Source of the DNA: Idiomarina abyssalis
GTDB lineage: Bacteria > Pseudomonadota > Gammaproteobacteria > Enterobacterales > Alteromonadaceae
NCBI RefSeq assembly: GCF_900116625.1
Contig: NZ_FPBE01000001.1
Location: forward strand, 1-64,000
Direction: 5' to 3'
DNA length: 64,000 nt
The position numbers and the translations under genes were made by a program. Under the pieces are notes generated by a model. It was not told the DNA's origin. It was given only the letters and a program-made list of their open reading frames with translations, and ran no database searches. This document shows, in pieces, positions 7,732 through 17,661 of the stretch (position 1 is the first letter of the stretch; each line of letters begins with the position of its first letter).

Positions 7732-8832
7732 ATGAGAACGGTTAAATTCATTGCACTTTTGGTCAGCCTGATGTCAATGTTGGTTGCTCCGGTACAGGCT
7801 TCACGCATAAAAGATATTGCGTCGGTTCAGGGCATTCGTGACAACCAACTTATTGGTTATGGTCTGGTAGTCGGTTTACCGGGAACGGGTGAACAGACGC
7901 CGTTTACCGATCAGACATTCCGCACCATGCTGGGTAATTTCGGCATTAATATTCCAGCTAATGAACGACCCAAAATTGATAATGTGGCGGCCGTTGCTGT
8001 ACATGCGGATCTGCCTGCCTTCGCAAAACCCGGTCAAAAAATTGATGTCACCGTGTCTTCTGTAGGTAGCGCAGACAGTTTGACCGGCGGTACTTTGTTA
8101 CAAACTTTTTTGAAAGGTGCCAATGGTGAAGTTTATGCGGTTGCGCAGGGCAGCCTAATTGTGGGCGGCTTAGGCGCCGAAGGTAATGATGGTTCCCGTA
8201 TTGTTATTAACACGCCGACGGTCGGTCGAATTCCGAATGGTGGCGTCGTTGAGCGTGAGGTTCTGTCCGGTTTTGGCTCTTCCGATTACTTTACCTTTAA
8301 CCTGCACCAGTCAGACTTTACGACAGCCAAGCGTATGGCAGAAACCATTAATGGCTTAGTTGGTGAAGGCACAGCACAGGCGGTAGACGCAACTTCTGTT
8401 CGGGTAAGAGCGCCTCGAGATATGAATCAGCGGGTTAGCTATATGTCGACACTGGAAAACCTGGAAGTACAACAAGCCTCGGCGGCCGCGAAAATTATTG
8501 TTAACTCGCGTACCGGAACTATTGTGGTTGGTCAGAATGTTGAACTGCGCCCGGCAGCCGTTGCACACGGTAACATGCAAGTGACCATTGCCGAGAACGT
8601 GAATGTGGATCAGCCAAACCCCTTTGGTCAGGGAGAGACTGTTGTTACACCCCAGTCGATAATTGACGTCAATCAGGATGATGCCCGTATGTTTGTTTTC
8701 GAGCCTGGAACCACGCTGAATGATTTGGTTCGCGCAGTGAATCAAATTGGGGCTGCTCCCAGCGACATGATTGCTGTCCTGGAAGCATTGAAACAAGCCG
8801 GTGCGTTATCTGGCGAGCTCATTGTAATCTAG
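7732..8832 (+). CDS. flgI: Flagellar P-ring protein FlgI
   Basis: A 366-aa periplasmic P-ring subunit with a cleavable signal peptide (residues 1-23, ending VQAS). Family hallmarks include the [21 protein letters not shown] start of the mature protein, [17 protein letters not shown], and the C-terminal [19 protein letters not shown]. It assembles around the rod at the peptidoglycan layer. Length and order (flgH-flgI-flgJ) are standard. Confidence 0.97.
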   Translation: MRTVKFIALLVSLMSMLVAPVQASRIKDIASVQGIRDNQLIGYGLVVGLPGTGEQTPFTDQTFRTMLGNFGINIPANERPKIDNVAAVAVHADLPAFAKPGQKIDVTVSSVGSADSLTGGTLLQTFLKGANGEVYAVAQGSLIVGGLGAEGNDGSRIVINTPTVGRIPNGGVVEREVLSGFGSSDYFTFNLHQSDFTTAKRMAETINGLVGEGTAQAVDATSVRVRAPRDMNQRVSYMSTLENLEVQQASAAAKIIVNSRTGTIVVGQNVELRPAAVAHGNMQVTIAENVNVDQPNPFGQGETVVTPQSIIDVNQDDARMFVFEPGTTLNDLVRAVNQIGAAPSDMIAVLEALKQAGALSGELIVI

Positions 8833-8846
8833 CGGCGGTTTAAACT

Positions 8847-9824
8847 ATGACGGTTTCAGACTCTCATCTAAAGCAAGCGCAGCACGCCATGGACACCCAC
8901 AGCCTGGACGGGCTGCGGAAGCGTGCGTTCAAGCCCGATGACAAAGAAGCCTTGATGGAAGCCGCGCAGCAGTTTGAAGCCATATTTCTGAATATGGTGA
9001 TGGGCAGTATGCGAAAGGCCAACGCCGTGTTTGAAAAAGACAACTTGTTGGATAACCGTTACACCAATATGTACCGCGATATGTATGACCAGCAGCTGAC
9101 TTCAGAACTGTCCAGCCAGGGAACCCTGGGCTTGGCTGAGTTGATGGTAAAGCAGTTAGGCGGTGACGACAGTTATGTTCCTGCGTCAATGAACCGCAAT
9201 GGCGCGAACCTTGATGACCCACGCATGAAGAACCGCGCGGACATGAACAGCGCCTCGCAGAAAGTCAGTGATCAGGGGGGCATTGATGCCGGCCTGTATT
9301 ACGGGAATCAGCGAGTGAATACCGCCAAGCTGAGCGATGGTGATGCCACCTTTAACTCTCCGCAAAGCTTTATTGCTGCGCTAAAGCCTCATGCCGAGAG
9401 AATCGCCAAAGAAGCCGGTTTAAATCCGGATGTTCTGATGGCGCAGGCGGCACTGGAAACCGGCTGGGGCAAGCGTTTGGTACCAGGGCGTCACGGCGGT
9501 TCCAGTAACAACTTGTTCAACATTAAAGCGGATACGCGCTGGGACGGCGATAAGTCTCATGTCAGCACCCTAGAGTTTGACGGTGAAGTCGCCCGCAAAG
9601 AGCGCGCAGCGTTTCGTTCCTACGCCAATGTGGAACAGAGCTTGCAAGACTACGTAAACTTTATAAAAGAACATCCGCGTTACCAGCAGGCACTAAAAGT
9701 CGCTGATGATCCGAAGCAGTATACGCAAGCACTGCAGGACGCCGGTTACGCGACCGATCCGCAATACGCACAAAAGATTCAGTCGGTGTTAAACAATCCG
9801 GCTTTTGCAGATAACGAGATTTAG
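8847..9824 (+). CDS. flgJ: Rod cap / peptidoglycan hydrolase FlgJ
   Basis: A 325-aa two-domain protein. The N-terminal rod-capping domain (about 1-120) contains EAAQQFEAIFLNMVMGSMRKA. The C-terminal glucosaminidase domain (about 170-320) includes PDVLMAQAALETGWGKR with the expected catalytic glutamate, and YANVEQSLQDYVNFI. It would cap the rod and locally open peptidoglycan. The bifunctional form is typical of gammaproteobacteria. Last gene of the flgF unit; the sigma-28 promoter of flgK follows. Confidence 0.96.
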   Translation: MTVSDSHLKQAQHAMDTHSLDGLRKRAFKPDDKEALMEAAQQFEAIFLNMVMGSMRKANAVFEKDNLLDNRYTNMYRDMYDQQLTSELSSQGTLGLAELMVKQLGGDDSYVPASMNRNGANLDDPRMKNRADMNSASQKVSDQGGIDAGLYYGNQRVNTAKLSDGDATFNSPQSFIAALKPHAERIAKEAGLNPDVLMAQAALETGWGKRLVPGRHGGSSNNLFNIKADTRWDGDKSHVSTLEFDGEVARKERAAFRSYANVEQSLQDYVNFIKEHPRYQQALKVADDPKQYTQALQDAGYATDPQYAQKIQSVLNNPAFADNEI

Positions 9825-9859
9825 CAAGGCAGTAGGCGGCAAAAAATTGCCGTGTTGGC

Positions 9860-9886
9860 TAAATAATATTCGCTCGGTGCCGATAA
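9860..9886 (+). promoter_or_regulatory. Sigma-28 (FliA) promoter of flgKL
   Basis: TAAA at 9860-9863, a 15-bp spacer, and GCCGATAA at 9879-9886 match the class III flagellar consensus exactly in the -10 element. It lies 28 bp upstream of flgK. Confidence 0.85.
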
Positions 9887-9914
9887 CGGTCATAGAGTAA
9901 CTGGAGAATCATCG

Positions 9915-11930
9915 ATGAGTTTTGACTTATTAAATATCGGGAAAAACGGCATATTGGCGCACCAGCAAAGCCTGCAAGTGACCGGCCAGAATATTAATAA
10001 TACGAACACACCGAGTTATGTTCGCGAGCGTACCGAGTACTTTGAAAGTCAGTTCGGAGGTTTAGAGCGCGTTCGTGTCGAACGCATGATTGATCAGTTC
10101 GCAAACCGGCAGCTGCGAACGGACATTTCTAAAGTCAGTTACTATGAAGCGAATCTGGAGCAAGCTGAGCAGCTCGATACTTTGCTGGGCGATAGCACGA
10201 CGAACGTTGCTTCTTCTGTAGAGAGCTTCTTTAACACGTTGCAAGATGCTAATAATGATCCTGGTTCAGTGACTGCGCGCCAACTGGTATTGGCTGAAGC
10301 CGACGCCATGGTGACCAAATTTAATGACTTTTCCCAGTACCTCGACCAACAAAAAAGTATTATTAACGACCGTCTGACCTTATCGACCGATCGCATTAAT
10401 TCAATTTCAGAAAACCTTGCTGAACTGAACTCAAAAATTCAGTCGTCTAATGGGAAGAACAGTGACAACGGCGATATCAACGCTTTACTGAATAAACGCG
10501 ATGAACAATTACGTCAGCTTGCGGAGTTGGTTCAGTTCAGCACGGTTGAGCAGAAAAATGGCGCGGTTGCGGTCAACTTAAAAAACGGACAGCCATTGGT
10601 TTTAGAAGACGGTCGATTTAATGCGGTAGCGGTAAAAAGTAACCCTGATACCGAGCGTTTAGAAATGGTGCTTCAAAAAGAGCATGGCGGCGGTAAGACA
10701 AGTGAGTTTTATGTGCCAACGGATGAAGTTGGTGGTTCTGTGGGTGGTTATCTCGAGTACCGGGACGAAGTGTTAATGCCAACGCAAAAGCGTTTAGGGC
10801 AGTTGGCAATACGTATTGCGGACTCGATGAATACACAAAACCAAAAAGGCATGGACTTAGATAACCAGCTGGGTCGGAAGATTTTTGACCTGTCAAAAAC
10901 CGAGTCAGAAGCCATTCCTTATTCTGACAATGGTGGTACCGGCGAAATTAATGTGAGCGTTTTAGAGGGAGACAGTAAGTCGTTTCCATCAGAAAATCTA
11001 CGTATTACCAAAACCGGAAACCCCGATGAATACGAAATTGTACCGATAAATAGTGATGGTACGATTGTCAGTGGTGCCGATACCATTACGGTTACTCAGG
11101 CCTCACCGGGGACGGTTGATATTACTGAGCTGGGTATCTCTCTCGATTTGACTGGTGCTGCAAATGCAGGTGACCAGTTCTTAGCAAAACCAGCGGAAAG
11201 TGCTGCGTCAGAAATCAGTTTGGCCATTCGCCGCCCGGAAGATATTGCATTAGCAAACCCTATTCGGGTTAAAGATGGTATGAATAACCAAGGCGCGGCC
11301 GGTATTGAAATAGCGGCTATTAATACGCCTGACGATTATTACGACACGACAAACAATACATTGCTAGGCACTGCTCCTGCGCGTATCGAGGTGACGGGAC
11401 AGACCGGCAATGCTTATGACCTGGATGTATTTGATAAAGACGGTAACCTTATAAATTCCATTGCCGGAACCACAGACCTTAATGGTATTTTGGGTCAAGC
11501 TGGCTTAGCCGATCCGGATTACGAAGTCGATATTAATGGTGAGCCCGCCGTTGGTGATGAGTATTTTATTGAATACAACACCAATGGTTTTGACGATAAT
11601 AGCAACGGGCAGTCTATGGCCGACTTACAACGTCAGCAATTGGTTCGTCGTTCGGGTGGTGAAGAAGCAGAACCGACAATGACTTTTAACGAAAGTTACG
11701 GTCGTTTGGTATCTGATGTCGGTAGCCGCGTGAGCCAAAATCGTGTCTTACGCGACTCGGCTGAAGCTATTAAGTCACAAACTGAGGCGCTGTATGACTC
11801 ACAAGCCGGAGTGAACTTGGAAGAAGAGGCTGCGAACTTAATTCAGTACCAACAAGCTTATACGGCCTCGGCCAGAATTATCACTACGTCGCAAACCATT
11901 TTTGACACGCTGCTGAATTCACTGAGGTAA
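9915..11930 (+). CDS. flgK: Flagellar hook-associated protein FlgK (HAP1)
   Basis: A 671-aa hook-filament junction protein, longer than the roughly 550 aa of enteric FlgK because of an enlarged central exposed domain. The N-terminal VTGQNINNTNTPSYVRERTEY motif and the C-terminal VNLEEEAANLIQYQQAYTASARII helix form the conserved D0 region. It has its own sigma-28 promoter and is followed by flgL after 5 bp. FlgN, its usual chaperone, is not in this window. Confidence 0.96.
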   Translation: MSFDLLNIGKNGILAHQQSLQVTGQNINNTNTPSYVRERTEYFESQFGGLERVRVERMIDQFANRQLRTDISKVSYYEANLEQAEQLDTLLGDSTTNVASSVESFFNTLQDANNDPGSVTARQLVLAEADAMVTKFNDFSQYLDQQKSIINDRLTLSTDRINSISENLAELNSKIQSSNGKNSDNGDINALLNKRDEQLRQLAELVQFSTVEQKNGAVAVNLKNGQPLVLEDGRFNAVAVKSNPDTERLEMVLQKEHGGGKTSEFYVPTDEVGGSVGGYLEYRDEVLMPTQKRLGQLAIRIADSMNTQNQKGMDLDNQLGRKIFDLSKTESEAIPYSDNGGTGEINVSVLEGDSKSFPSENLRITKTGNPDEYEIVPINSDGTIVSGADTITVTQASPGTVDITELGISLDLTGAANAGDQFLAKPAESAASEISLAIRRPEDIALANPIRVKDGMNNQGAAGIEIAAINTPDDYYDTTNNTLLGTAPARIEVTGQTGNAYDLDVFDKDGNLINSIAGTTDLNGILGQAGLADPDYEVDINGEPAVGDEYFIEYNTNGFDDNSNGQSMADLQRQQLVRRSGGEEAEPTMTFNESYGRLVSDVGSRVSQNRVLRDSAEAIKSQTEALYDSQAGVNLEEEAANLIQYQQAYTASARIITTSQTIFDTLLNSLR

Positions 11931-11935
11931 TTATT

Positions 11936-13150
11936 ATGCGCTTAAGTACCAACTTATTTTTCCAGCGTGGTCTGGACAGTTTACAAACCTCGCAGAATCA
12001 GCTGGATAAAATTCAGCAAATGCTGACTAAGCAAACCAAAATTCTAAGTCCTGCAGATGATCCAATTGGCAACTCTCAGGTACTGGCACTGAATGAAAAA
12101 ATTGGCCAGAACGAACAGTTTGAACGTAACTCGGTAACGCTGGAAAATAATCTGCGCCGCGAGGAAAGTGTATTAAGTAGCATTACTGATGCGATTCAGA
12201 AAGCGCGCACTTTGGCGGTGCAAGCGGGGAATGGTAGTTATGATCAAACCAACCGTAAAGCCATAGCGTCAGAGCTACGAAATATTGAAACCTCGATCTT
12301 TGATTTAACCAATGCGCAAGATGAGTCGGGCGAGTATATTTTTGCCGGGTACCAAAACCGTACCCAGCCGATGGAATTTGATGATGCCACCCAGTCGTAT
12401 CAATATGTAGGCGACCAGGGGCAGCGTACAATTCAGTTGTCACCGACCTTATACCTGCCCGCTAACGATCCGGGTAGCCGCGCGTTTTCAAATGTGTCTA
12501 AGCGGGTGGACTTTGAGCTAACGGGCGGAAACAACTTTATTGAAAAAGTAGAAGTTACCGACAGAAACGCGTTAATTGCGGATACTGAAGCGCGCCTCGA
12601 TGCTGGTGACCCGACCGATTTTACGGTTAATTTTACCGGGCCTGACACTTATGAAATTGATGATGGTGTAAATCCGGTAGTGACCGGCACAGTGAATGAA
12701 GGTAAGGTTGAATACAACGGTATGGCACTGGAGCTTAATCCTGACAACTTACCAGCAGCGGGAGATTCTTTTAGCTACAGTATAGGCGAGCCAGTCTCCC
12801 GTAACCTGCTGACTCAAATTGGGGATTTAGCTGATGCGTTGGAGGCATCGGGTCCAGACAGTAAAGGCTTCCATGAAAGCGAAATTGGTTTTGCGTTGGA
12901 TGATTTTAATACGGTGATTAGTGATTTGACGGATACCCAGGCGTCTGTCGGTGCGCGTTTAAACGTTATGGATAACGCAAAACTGAGCAACGCTGATATT
13001 GAAATAGTGAATAAAAAGGCACGTGCGGATATATCCGATGTGGACTATTCAGAAGCCGTAACCGATTTGGTAAAAAATGAAACAATTTACTCAGCCGCTC
13101 AGCAAGTGTTTACTCGTATCAGCCGTTTGAGTCTGTTCGATTACTTATAA
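11936..13150 (+). CDS. flgL: Flagellar hook-associated protein FlgL (HAP3)
   Basis: A 404-aa filament-side junction protein related to flagellin. It starts MRLSTNLFFQRGLDSLQTSQNQ and contains the flagellin-like ILSPADDPIGNSQVLAL. The C-terminus has DVDYSEAVTDLVKNETIYSAAQQVFTRIS. It links FlgK to the FliC filament and is co-transcribed with flgK. A REP-like unit and the fliC promoter follow. Confidence 0.96.
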   Translation: MRLSTNLFFQRGLDSLQTSQNQLDKIQQMLTKQTKILSPADDPIGNSQVLALNEKIGQNEQFERNSVTLENNLRREESVLSSITDAIQKARTLAVQAGNGSYDQTNRKAIASELRNIETSIFDLTNAQDESGEYIFAGYQNRTQPMEFDDATQSYQYVGDQGQRTIQLSPTLYLPANDPGSRAFSNVSKRVDFELTGGNNFIEKVEVTDRNALIADTEARLDAGDPTDFTVNFTGPDTYEIDDGVNPVVTGTVNEGKVEYNGMALELNPDNLPAAGDSFSYSIGEPVSRNLLTQIGDLADALEASGPDSKGFHESEIGFALDDFNTVISDLTDTQASVGARLNVMDNAKLSNADIEIVNKKARADISDVDYSEAVTDLVKNETIYSAAQQVFTRISRLSLFDYL

Positions 13151-13158
13151 TGTGTGAT

Positions 13159-13189
13159 GTAGCCTGACGCTATTGCGTCAGGTGAGATG
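13159..13189. repeat. Solo REP-like palindromic unit
   Basis: GTAGCCTGACGC-TATT-GCGTCAGG-TGAGATG forms an 8-bp stem with a TATT loop. It shares the GTAGCCTGACG...CGTCAGGTGAGAT framework with the IS target palindrome at 1394-1443. It lies just after flgL, where it could also work as a transcriptional or mRNA-stability hairpin; no T-run follows. Confidence 0.7.
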
Positions 13190-13254
13190 CACCCCATCGT
13201 GTACGCCAGAACTCACACCAATTAAAAAAACTTCAAATTTTTTCAAAAAAATTC

Positions 13255-13281
13255 TAAAGCTCCCCAAAACCCTGCCGATAT
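13255..13281 (+). promoter_or_regulatory. Sigma-28 (FliA) promoter of fliC
   Basis: TAAA (13255-13258), a 15-bp spacer and GCCGATAT (13274-13281), preceded by an A/T-rich tract of the kind seen at strong promoters. The 5' untranslated region would be about 100 nt. Confidence 0.85.
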
Positions 13282-13390
13282 CCTTTGTGAGAGGAAAATT
13301 TAACCAGGCGAAACACGAAGCCGAACACTTCCTCCGGCTTGGCAACAACGATTGAATCCAAGCTTAGGCTAGAAACTGAGGAGCAATACC

Positions 13391-14836
13391 ATGGCACTAT
13401 ATGTAAACACTAACGTCAGCTCACTGAACGCACAGCGTCAGCTGATGGGCTCAGGTAACTCGCTTGACCAAGCATTTCAACGTTTGTCGTCAGGCTTCCG
13501 TATCAACAGCGCTGCAGACGATGCTGCAGGCTTACAAATCTCGAACCGTTTGGGTTCTCAAATCAATGGTTTGAACCAAGGTAACCGTAACGCGAATGAC
13601 GCGATTTCTTTAGCGCAAACTGCAGAGGGTGCGTTGGACGAGTCAACCAACATCTTGCAGCGTATGCGTACGTTGTCTATTCAGTCAGCTAACGGTTCTA
13701 ACTCAGCAGAAGACCGAGCTGCGCTTCAGAAAGAAGTTTCAAGTCTTCAAGCTGAATTGACTCGAATCGCAGAAAGTACGACATTCGGTGGCGACAAATT
13801 ACTTAATGGTGACTTCGGGTCGAAGGCTTTCCAAATTGGCGCAAATGCGAATGAAACAATTAATGTGACAATCGGTGACGTGTCAGCAAACAAAATCGGT
13901 GTTGAAAAAATTGATGATACCGGCACTGTTTTTGGTGGAGCAGCTGCACTATCTGGTACTGTCCCGGCAGCCCCCACAGGGTCTACGCCTGGTGATTTCA
14001 AAATTTCAGGACCAACAGCAACAAAAGACATCACTGTAACAGCTACAAGTACGCCAACAGCGGTAGTCGATAGCATTAACGATGCAGGCACGGGTGTTAG
14101 AGCTGAAGCTGTAGCTTCTGTCCGCTTGGGAGATATTGCTGCTGACGTCGAAGGCACTTTGAAAATCGGTGACGATGAGATTTCTTTGGCTAAGTTCGGT
14201 GGTGATGCTGATAAACTAGCAGAGGAAATAGGCAAGCTGGGTTATTCTGCAACAGTTGATGGAGAAACGATTGATATTGAAGCCCGAGGTGTTGATAATA
14301 TTGGTATTGAGTTGTCGGCTGGTTCCACTGTAGATTTTACCAATTTGGATGAAGACGGAAACGCTGGAACAACAGTTACTGCCGACTCGGGCACTACTGG
14401 TAATGAAGCTGCATCTGCTTTCTCACGAATCTCACTATCATCTAGTGGCGAATTTGATATATCAGATGTTACTGCTGGAGTCACTGCAGAACTGTTTGGT
14501 GCTACAACTGCGAGTGAATTGAGCTCTGCTTCTGAAATCGATATCACCACGGCTAGCGGTTCTCAGGATGCGATTAGCATCATTGATGGAGCAATAGCTG
14601 CAATCGATTCACAGCGTGCAGACTTAGGTGCAGTCCAAAACCGCTTCCAGGCGACAATTCGTAACCAGTCGAACATCGCTGAAAACCTGGAAGGTGCTAA
14701 GTCTCGAATCAAAGATGCTGACTTTGCGGCAGAAACTGCGAAACTGACTCAGGCTCAGATCCTGCAGCAGGCTTCACAGACTATCCTGGCGCAGGCGAAC
14801 CAGCGTCCACAGGCGGCACTGCAGTTACTGGGCTAA
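13391..14836 (+). CDS. fliC: Flagellin FliC
   Basis: A 481-aa filament subunit and the only flagellin gene in the window. The N-terminal D0/D1 region (about 1-165) starts [18 protein letters not shown] and includes [20 protein letters not shown]. The C-terminal region (about 395-481) includes [20 protein letters not shown] and ends [11 protein letters not shown]. The roughly 225-residue middle domain is variable in flagellins; here it is rich in Ala, Thr, Asp and Gly, contains no Cys, and its codon use looks less biased than the flanks. AACTGAGGAGCAATACC supplies a strong ribosome-binding site, and a strong terminator follows, consistent with a highly expressed monocistronic gene. Confidence 0.98.
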   Translation: MALYVNTNVSSLNAQRQLMGSGNSLDQAFQRLSSGFRINSAADDAAGLQISNRLGSQINGLNQGNRNANDAISLAQTAEGALDESTNILQRMRTLSIQSANGSNSAEDRAALQKEVSSLQAELTRIAESTTFGGDKLLNGDFGSKAFQIGANANETINVTIGDVSANKIGVEKIDDTGTVFGGAAALSGTVPAAPTGSTPGDFKISGPTATKDITVTATSTPTAVVDSINDAGTGVRAEAVASVRLGDIAADVEGTLKIGDDEISLAKFGGDADKLAEEIGKLGYSATVDGETIDIEARGVDNIGIELSAGSTVDFTNLDEDGNAGTTVTADSGTTGNEAASAFSRISLSSSGEFDISDVTAGVTAELFGATTASELSSASEIDITTASGSQDAISIIDGAIAAIDSQRADLGAVQNRFQATIRNQSNIAENLEGAKSRIKDADFAAETAKLTQAQILQQASQTILAQANQRPQAALQLLG

Positions 14837-14861
14837 TTGCTCAACTAACTTAACCGTTACT

Positions 14862-14891
14862 AAAAACCGGGGCTTTGGCTCCGGTTTTTTT
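14862..14891 (+). terminator. Rho-independent terminator after fliC
   Basis: AAAAACCGG pairs with CCGGTTTTT around a GGCTTTGGCT apex and is followed by T residues. It sits about 25 bp after the fliC stop. Confidence 0.9.
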
Positions 14892-14955
14892 ATACCTGTA
14901 ATTCAGTAACTTAACAATAAAATCGATACCGCTTAAAAAAACTTCAATTAAACGC

Positions 14956-14983
14956 TAAAGTTTTCAGCAGAGCTTACCGATAA
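14956..14983 (+). promoter_or_regulatory. Sigma-28-like promoter of flaG-fliDST
   Basis: A perfect TAAAGTTT -35 element (14956-14963) is followed, after 12 bp, by ACCGATAA (14976-14983). The spacer is one base longer than at flgK and fliC, and the first -10 base is A instead of G, so a weaker FliA promoter is likely. Confidence 0.7.
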
Positions 14984-15043
14984 CATACATGGATAATTGT
15001 TTTAGTGCTAAACTGCACAGTAACTAAGGAAAAGGTGAGTATT

Positions 15044-15445
15044 ATGGCAGACATGTCAGTTGAAAGCCGCGCGTTAAGTCCCTTAAGTAGTGCAGCGGGT
15101 GGTTCACCGAACAAGGCGGAGCGGCCGCAGGACCAAAAGGTCATGGACGCGGTCAGCCAAGTTCAGGAACGCACCGCTGATAAAGTGGAAAAGCAGGCAA
15201 GTAGTGAGAGTATTGCAGACACGGTAGAGGAAATGAATCAGTCATCGACTATTCGGAATACCAGTTTGCAGTTTGTATTCGATGAAAGAGACGAGCCACC
15301 GGTGGTTAAGGTGATTGATACAGACAACGGTGAAATGATTCGTCAAATTCCGTCAGAATTGGTTGTGAAGTTATCTAAAGCTATTGAAGAAATGGCCGAT
15401 AACGAGAACAGTCGGATGGGATTTTTATTCGACAACCAGATTTAA
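15044..15445 (+). CDS. flaG: FlaG family protein
   Basis: A 133-aa FlaG-type protein; the family influences filament length in polar flagella. The C-terminal conserved block reads LQFVFDERDEPPVVKVIDTD, then GEMIRQIPSELVVKLSKAIEEM. The N-terminal half is low-complexity and charged. The ATG at 15044 is chosen because AAGGAAAAGG precedes it at good spacing; an upstream in-frame alternative at 15005 lacks a ribosome-binding site. 13 bp before fliD. Confidence 0.92.
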   Translation: MADMSVESRALSPLSSAAGGSPNKAERPQDQKVMDAVSQVQERTADKVEKQASSESIADTVEEMNQSSTIRNTSLQFVFDERDEPPVVKVIDTDNGEMIRQIPSELVVKLSKAIEEMADNENSRMGFLFDNQI

Positions 15446-15458
15446 GTGAGGTGTTGAT

Positions 15459-16847
15459 ATGCCATTAATTTCATCAACGGGTGCGCGTTCAGGTTTAGAC
15501 CTGCAGGGCCTCATCGATGCGACATTACAGGCCGAGCGTGTTCCTAAGAAAAACCGCTTGGACCAACAGGAAGGCCGCTTAACAGTGGAGCTATCGGCTG
15601 TTGGTGAAATGCGTTCGGCATTATCAAAGCTCCAGGAAAGTGCTGAGAAGCTGACTGACGGTAGCTTATTTAGTGCTATGAAAGCGTCCGTTACTCAACC
15701 CGATTCTGGTGATGTTGTCAGTGTTGAAAGCTCTGAGGATGCCAGTGCGGGTGATTTTGAAATATTTGTTCAGCAGCTAGCAAAAGGTAGCCGAGCAGTG
15801 TCTGCAGATGGTGCTTTTGCCAGTGCGGATGATGAGGTTAATACCAATGCAGGTTCGTTAACCTTTGGCGCTGGAGATGAGAGCTTTACGCTAAATATTG
15901 AAGCGGGCTCAACGCTGGAAGATATTCGCAATGCGGTCAACTCATCTGATGATAACTTTGGCGTTACAGCGGATATTATTAATACCGGCACTGAGGCCAA
16001 GTTAGTCTTCCGCTCAAGTGTCACTGGTGCGGGTAATGACTTAACCGTTACTAACGACAACGCTGAGTTTGATGCTATTTCAACTCAAGCCAACGGCGGT
16101 GGTGCTGGGGGCATGGCCATTGCCGCAGATGATCAGGCGACTGATGCCATTATTGAGATTGACGGCATTCAGGCTACCAACGACACCAATACCTTCGCTG
16201 ATGTTATTCAGGGATCGACCATTACGGCAGTGAAAGAGTCTGAAGGTACGGAAAAGGCGCAGTTGTCGATAGCACGTGACGATGCCGGTGTTCAAAAGTC
16301 CATAGACAGCTTTGTAAAAGCCTATAACAGCACTGTTGATTTGCTCAGTCAGATTGGTGGCGAAGACAGCATGATGCAGGGTGATGCAACCGTTCGTACA
16401 CTAAAAAGCCAGCTCAATAATGTGTTGACCAGCACATTTGGCGAAGGGCAAACTTTGTTCGATTTAGGCTTTGGTTTAGACAACGAAGGTCGCCTGCAGC
16501 AGGAAAACCCAGTCACTAACGTCAAGGATGTGCTCGCTCAAAACCCATCGGCATTACAAAATGTCATTGGTGGCGAAAATGGCTTAGCAGCGCGCATGGA
16601 AACTCTGCTAGATGGTTATGTAAGTGCCGGCGGCTCACTGCAAATGCGCCGAGACTCTATCAATGAAAGTTTGGACCGTGTCGAAGAAAGCCGAGAGTCA
16701 TTGGCATTGCGCATGGAATCACTGCGCGAGACACTAAACTCAAAATATCAGGCACTGGATTCCTTAGTTGGCCAGCTACAAAGCCGTGGCAATGCAGTCA
16801 CTGCACAGTTAGCAAACTTACCGGGTTTTACCCGGGACAATGATTAA
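15459..16847 (+). CDS. fliD: Flagellar filament cap protein FliD (HAP2)
   Basis: A 462-aa cap protein that folds flagellin subunits at the filament tip. The N-terminal FliD_N (SSTGARSGLDLQGLIDATLQAE, about 5-26) and C-terminal FliD_C (about 240-455, ending LDSLVGQLQSRGNAVTAQLANLPGF) regions are intact. The middle includes an IN-motif-type beta repeat (DFEIFVQQLAKGSRAVS). It needs FliT as export chaperone; a FliT-like gene lies two genes downstream. Confidence 0.96.
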   Translation: MPLISSTGARSGLDLQGLIDATLQAERVPKKNRLDQQEGRLTVELSAVGEMRSALSKLQESAEKLTDGSLFSAMKASVTQPDSGDVVSVESSEDASAGDFEIFVQQLAKGSRAVSADGAFASADDEVNTNAGSLTFGAGDESFTLNIEAGSTLEDIRNAVNSSDDNFGVTADIINTGTEAKLVFRSSVTGAGNDLTVTNDNAEFDAISTQANGGGAGGMAIAADDQATDAIIEIDGIQATNDTNTFADVIQGSTITAVKESEGTEKAQLSIARDDAGVQKSIDSFVKAYNSTVDLLSQIGGEDSMMQGDATVRTLKSQLNNVLTSTFGEGQTLFDLGFGLDNEGRLQQENPVTNVKDVLAQNPSALQNVIGGENGLAARMETLLDGYVSAGGSLQMRRDSINESLDRVEESRESLALRMESLRETLNSKYQALDSLVGQLQSRGNAVTAQLANLPGFTRDND

Positions 16848-16863
16848 TTAGAGGTAATTACGT

Positions 16864-17286
16864 ATGAATATGAAGCTTAAAGGCTATACTAAAGGCTCAC
16901 TAGAAACCCGTGTTGCGGGTGCAGACCCTTATCAGCTAGTACAAATGCTGATGGCGGGTGTGTTAGAGAACCTGAATTACGCCAAAGGAGCGATTCAGCG
17001 TAAAGATCTTGAGAAAAAGAGCCATCACTTGAGTAAAGCGCAGGCGATTGTTGATTCACTACGCTACAGCCTGGATGATACTGCGGGCGCTGAAGCGACC
17101 GGCAATCTACGAGAGCTATACATGTACATGAGCACGCGTATTGCGGATGCATCCATAGACATGGACATCGAGGCTATCGACGAAGTCGCACGCTTAATGA
17201 TTGACATTAAAGGCGCTTGGGACCAAATTCCTGTCGACCAGCGTGACGTTGCGATGAACCAAATGCAGCAGGCCGCCGGTGCTTAA
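16864..17286 (+). CDS. fliS: Flagellin export chaperone FliS
   Basis: A 140-aa helical-bundle chaperone that binds the C-terminus of FliC and prevents premature polymerisation. Conserved features are GADPYQLVQMLMAGVLENLNYA (about 19-40), KSHHLSKAQAIVDSLRYSLD (about 51-70) and the C-terminal AWDQI. Its stop codon overlaps the start of the next gene by one base (TAATG), implying translational coupling. Confidence 0.96.
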   Translation: MNMKLKGYTKGSLETRVAGADPYQLVQMLMAGVLENLNYAKGAIQRKDLEKKSHHLSKAQAIVDSLRYSLDDTAGAEATGNLRELYMYMSTRIADASIDMDIEAIDEVARLMIDIKGAWDQIPVDQRDVAMNQMQQAAGA

Positions 17287-17582
17287 TGTCCGAAGAGAAC
17301 CGTTCACCTGAGCAGTTAAGTGCGCTCTATGAGCAGCTAAAACAACAAGTAGCAGACTCAGAGTATGAGTCTGCTGCCGATACTCTATCTAAAATACTTT
17401 CTTTTCTAGAACAGCTACCTGATGGTTGGACGGAATCTCGTGAGTGGGTTACTGCTGTTGCCGCAGTCGACGACTACCTCAATGAAGTACAACCAGAGCT
17501 AGAAAAAGTCTTTGAAGAAACCAGCGCAGCTATTACCAAAATAGGCAAAAGTAAGAAAGGCGTTAAGGCTTATACCAAATAG
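17286..17582 (+). CDS. fliT: FliT-like flagellar chaperone
   Basis: A 98-aa protein, probably mainly helical (LSALYEQLKQQVADSEYESAADTLSKIL), with a basic C-terminus ending GKSKKGVKAYTK. Size, position after fliD-fliS and the one-base overlap with fliS point to a FliT-type export chaperone for the FliD cap. The primary sequence of this family is poorly conserved, so the assignment rests largely on context. Last gene of the filament block. Confidence 0.7.
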   Translation: MSEENRSPEQLSALYEQLKQQVADSEYESAADTLSKILSFLEQLPDGWTESREWVTAVAAVDDYLNEVQPELEKVFEETSAAITKIGKSKKGVKAYTK

Positions 17583-17661
17583 TCCCATATAGACATAAGC
17601 CATTTCACAATTTACTCCCCACTCATTGAATGTGAACTAGACTATTAACTGTTTTTAGACT

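Noticed and set aside
13173-13355. 60-codon open frame between flgL and fliC
   Set aside because: It covers the REP-like unit and the fliC sigma-28 promoter, has no ribosome-binding site and no coding character.
13747-14550. Two long antisense open frames in fliC (13747-14235 and 14242-14550)
   Set aside because: They mirror the Ala/Thr/Asp-rich flagellin middle; Ser/Val/Ala-rich translation without domain features.
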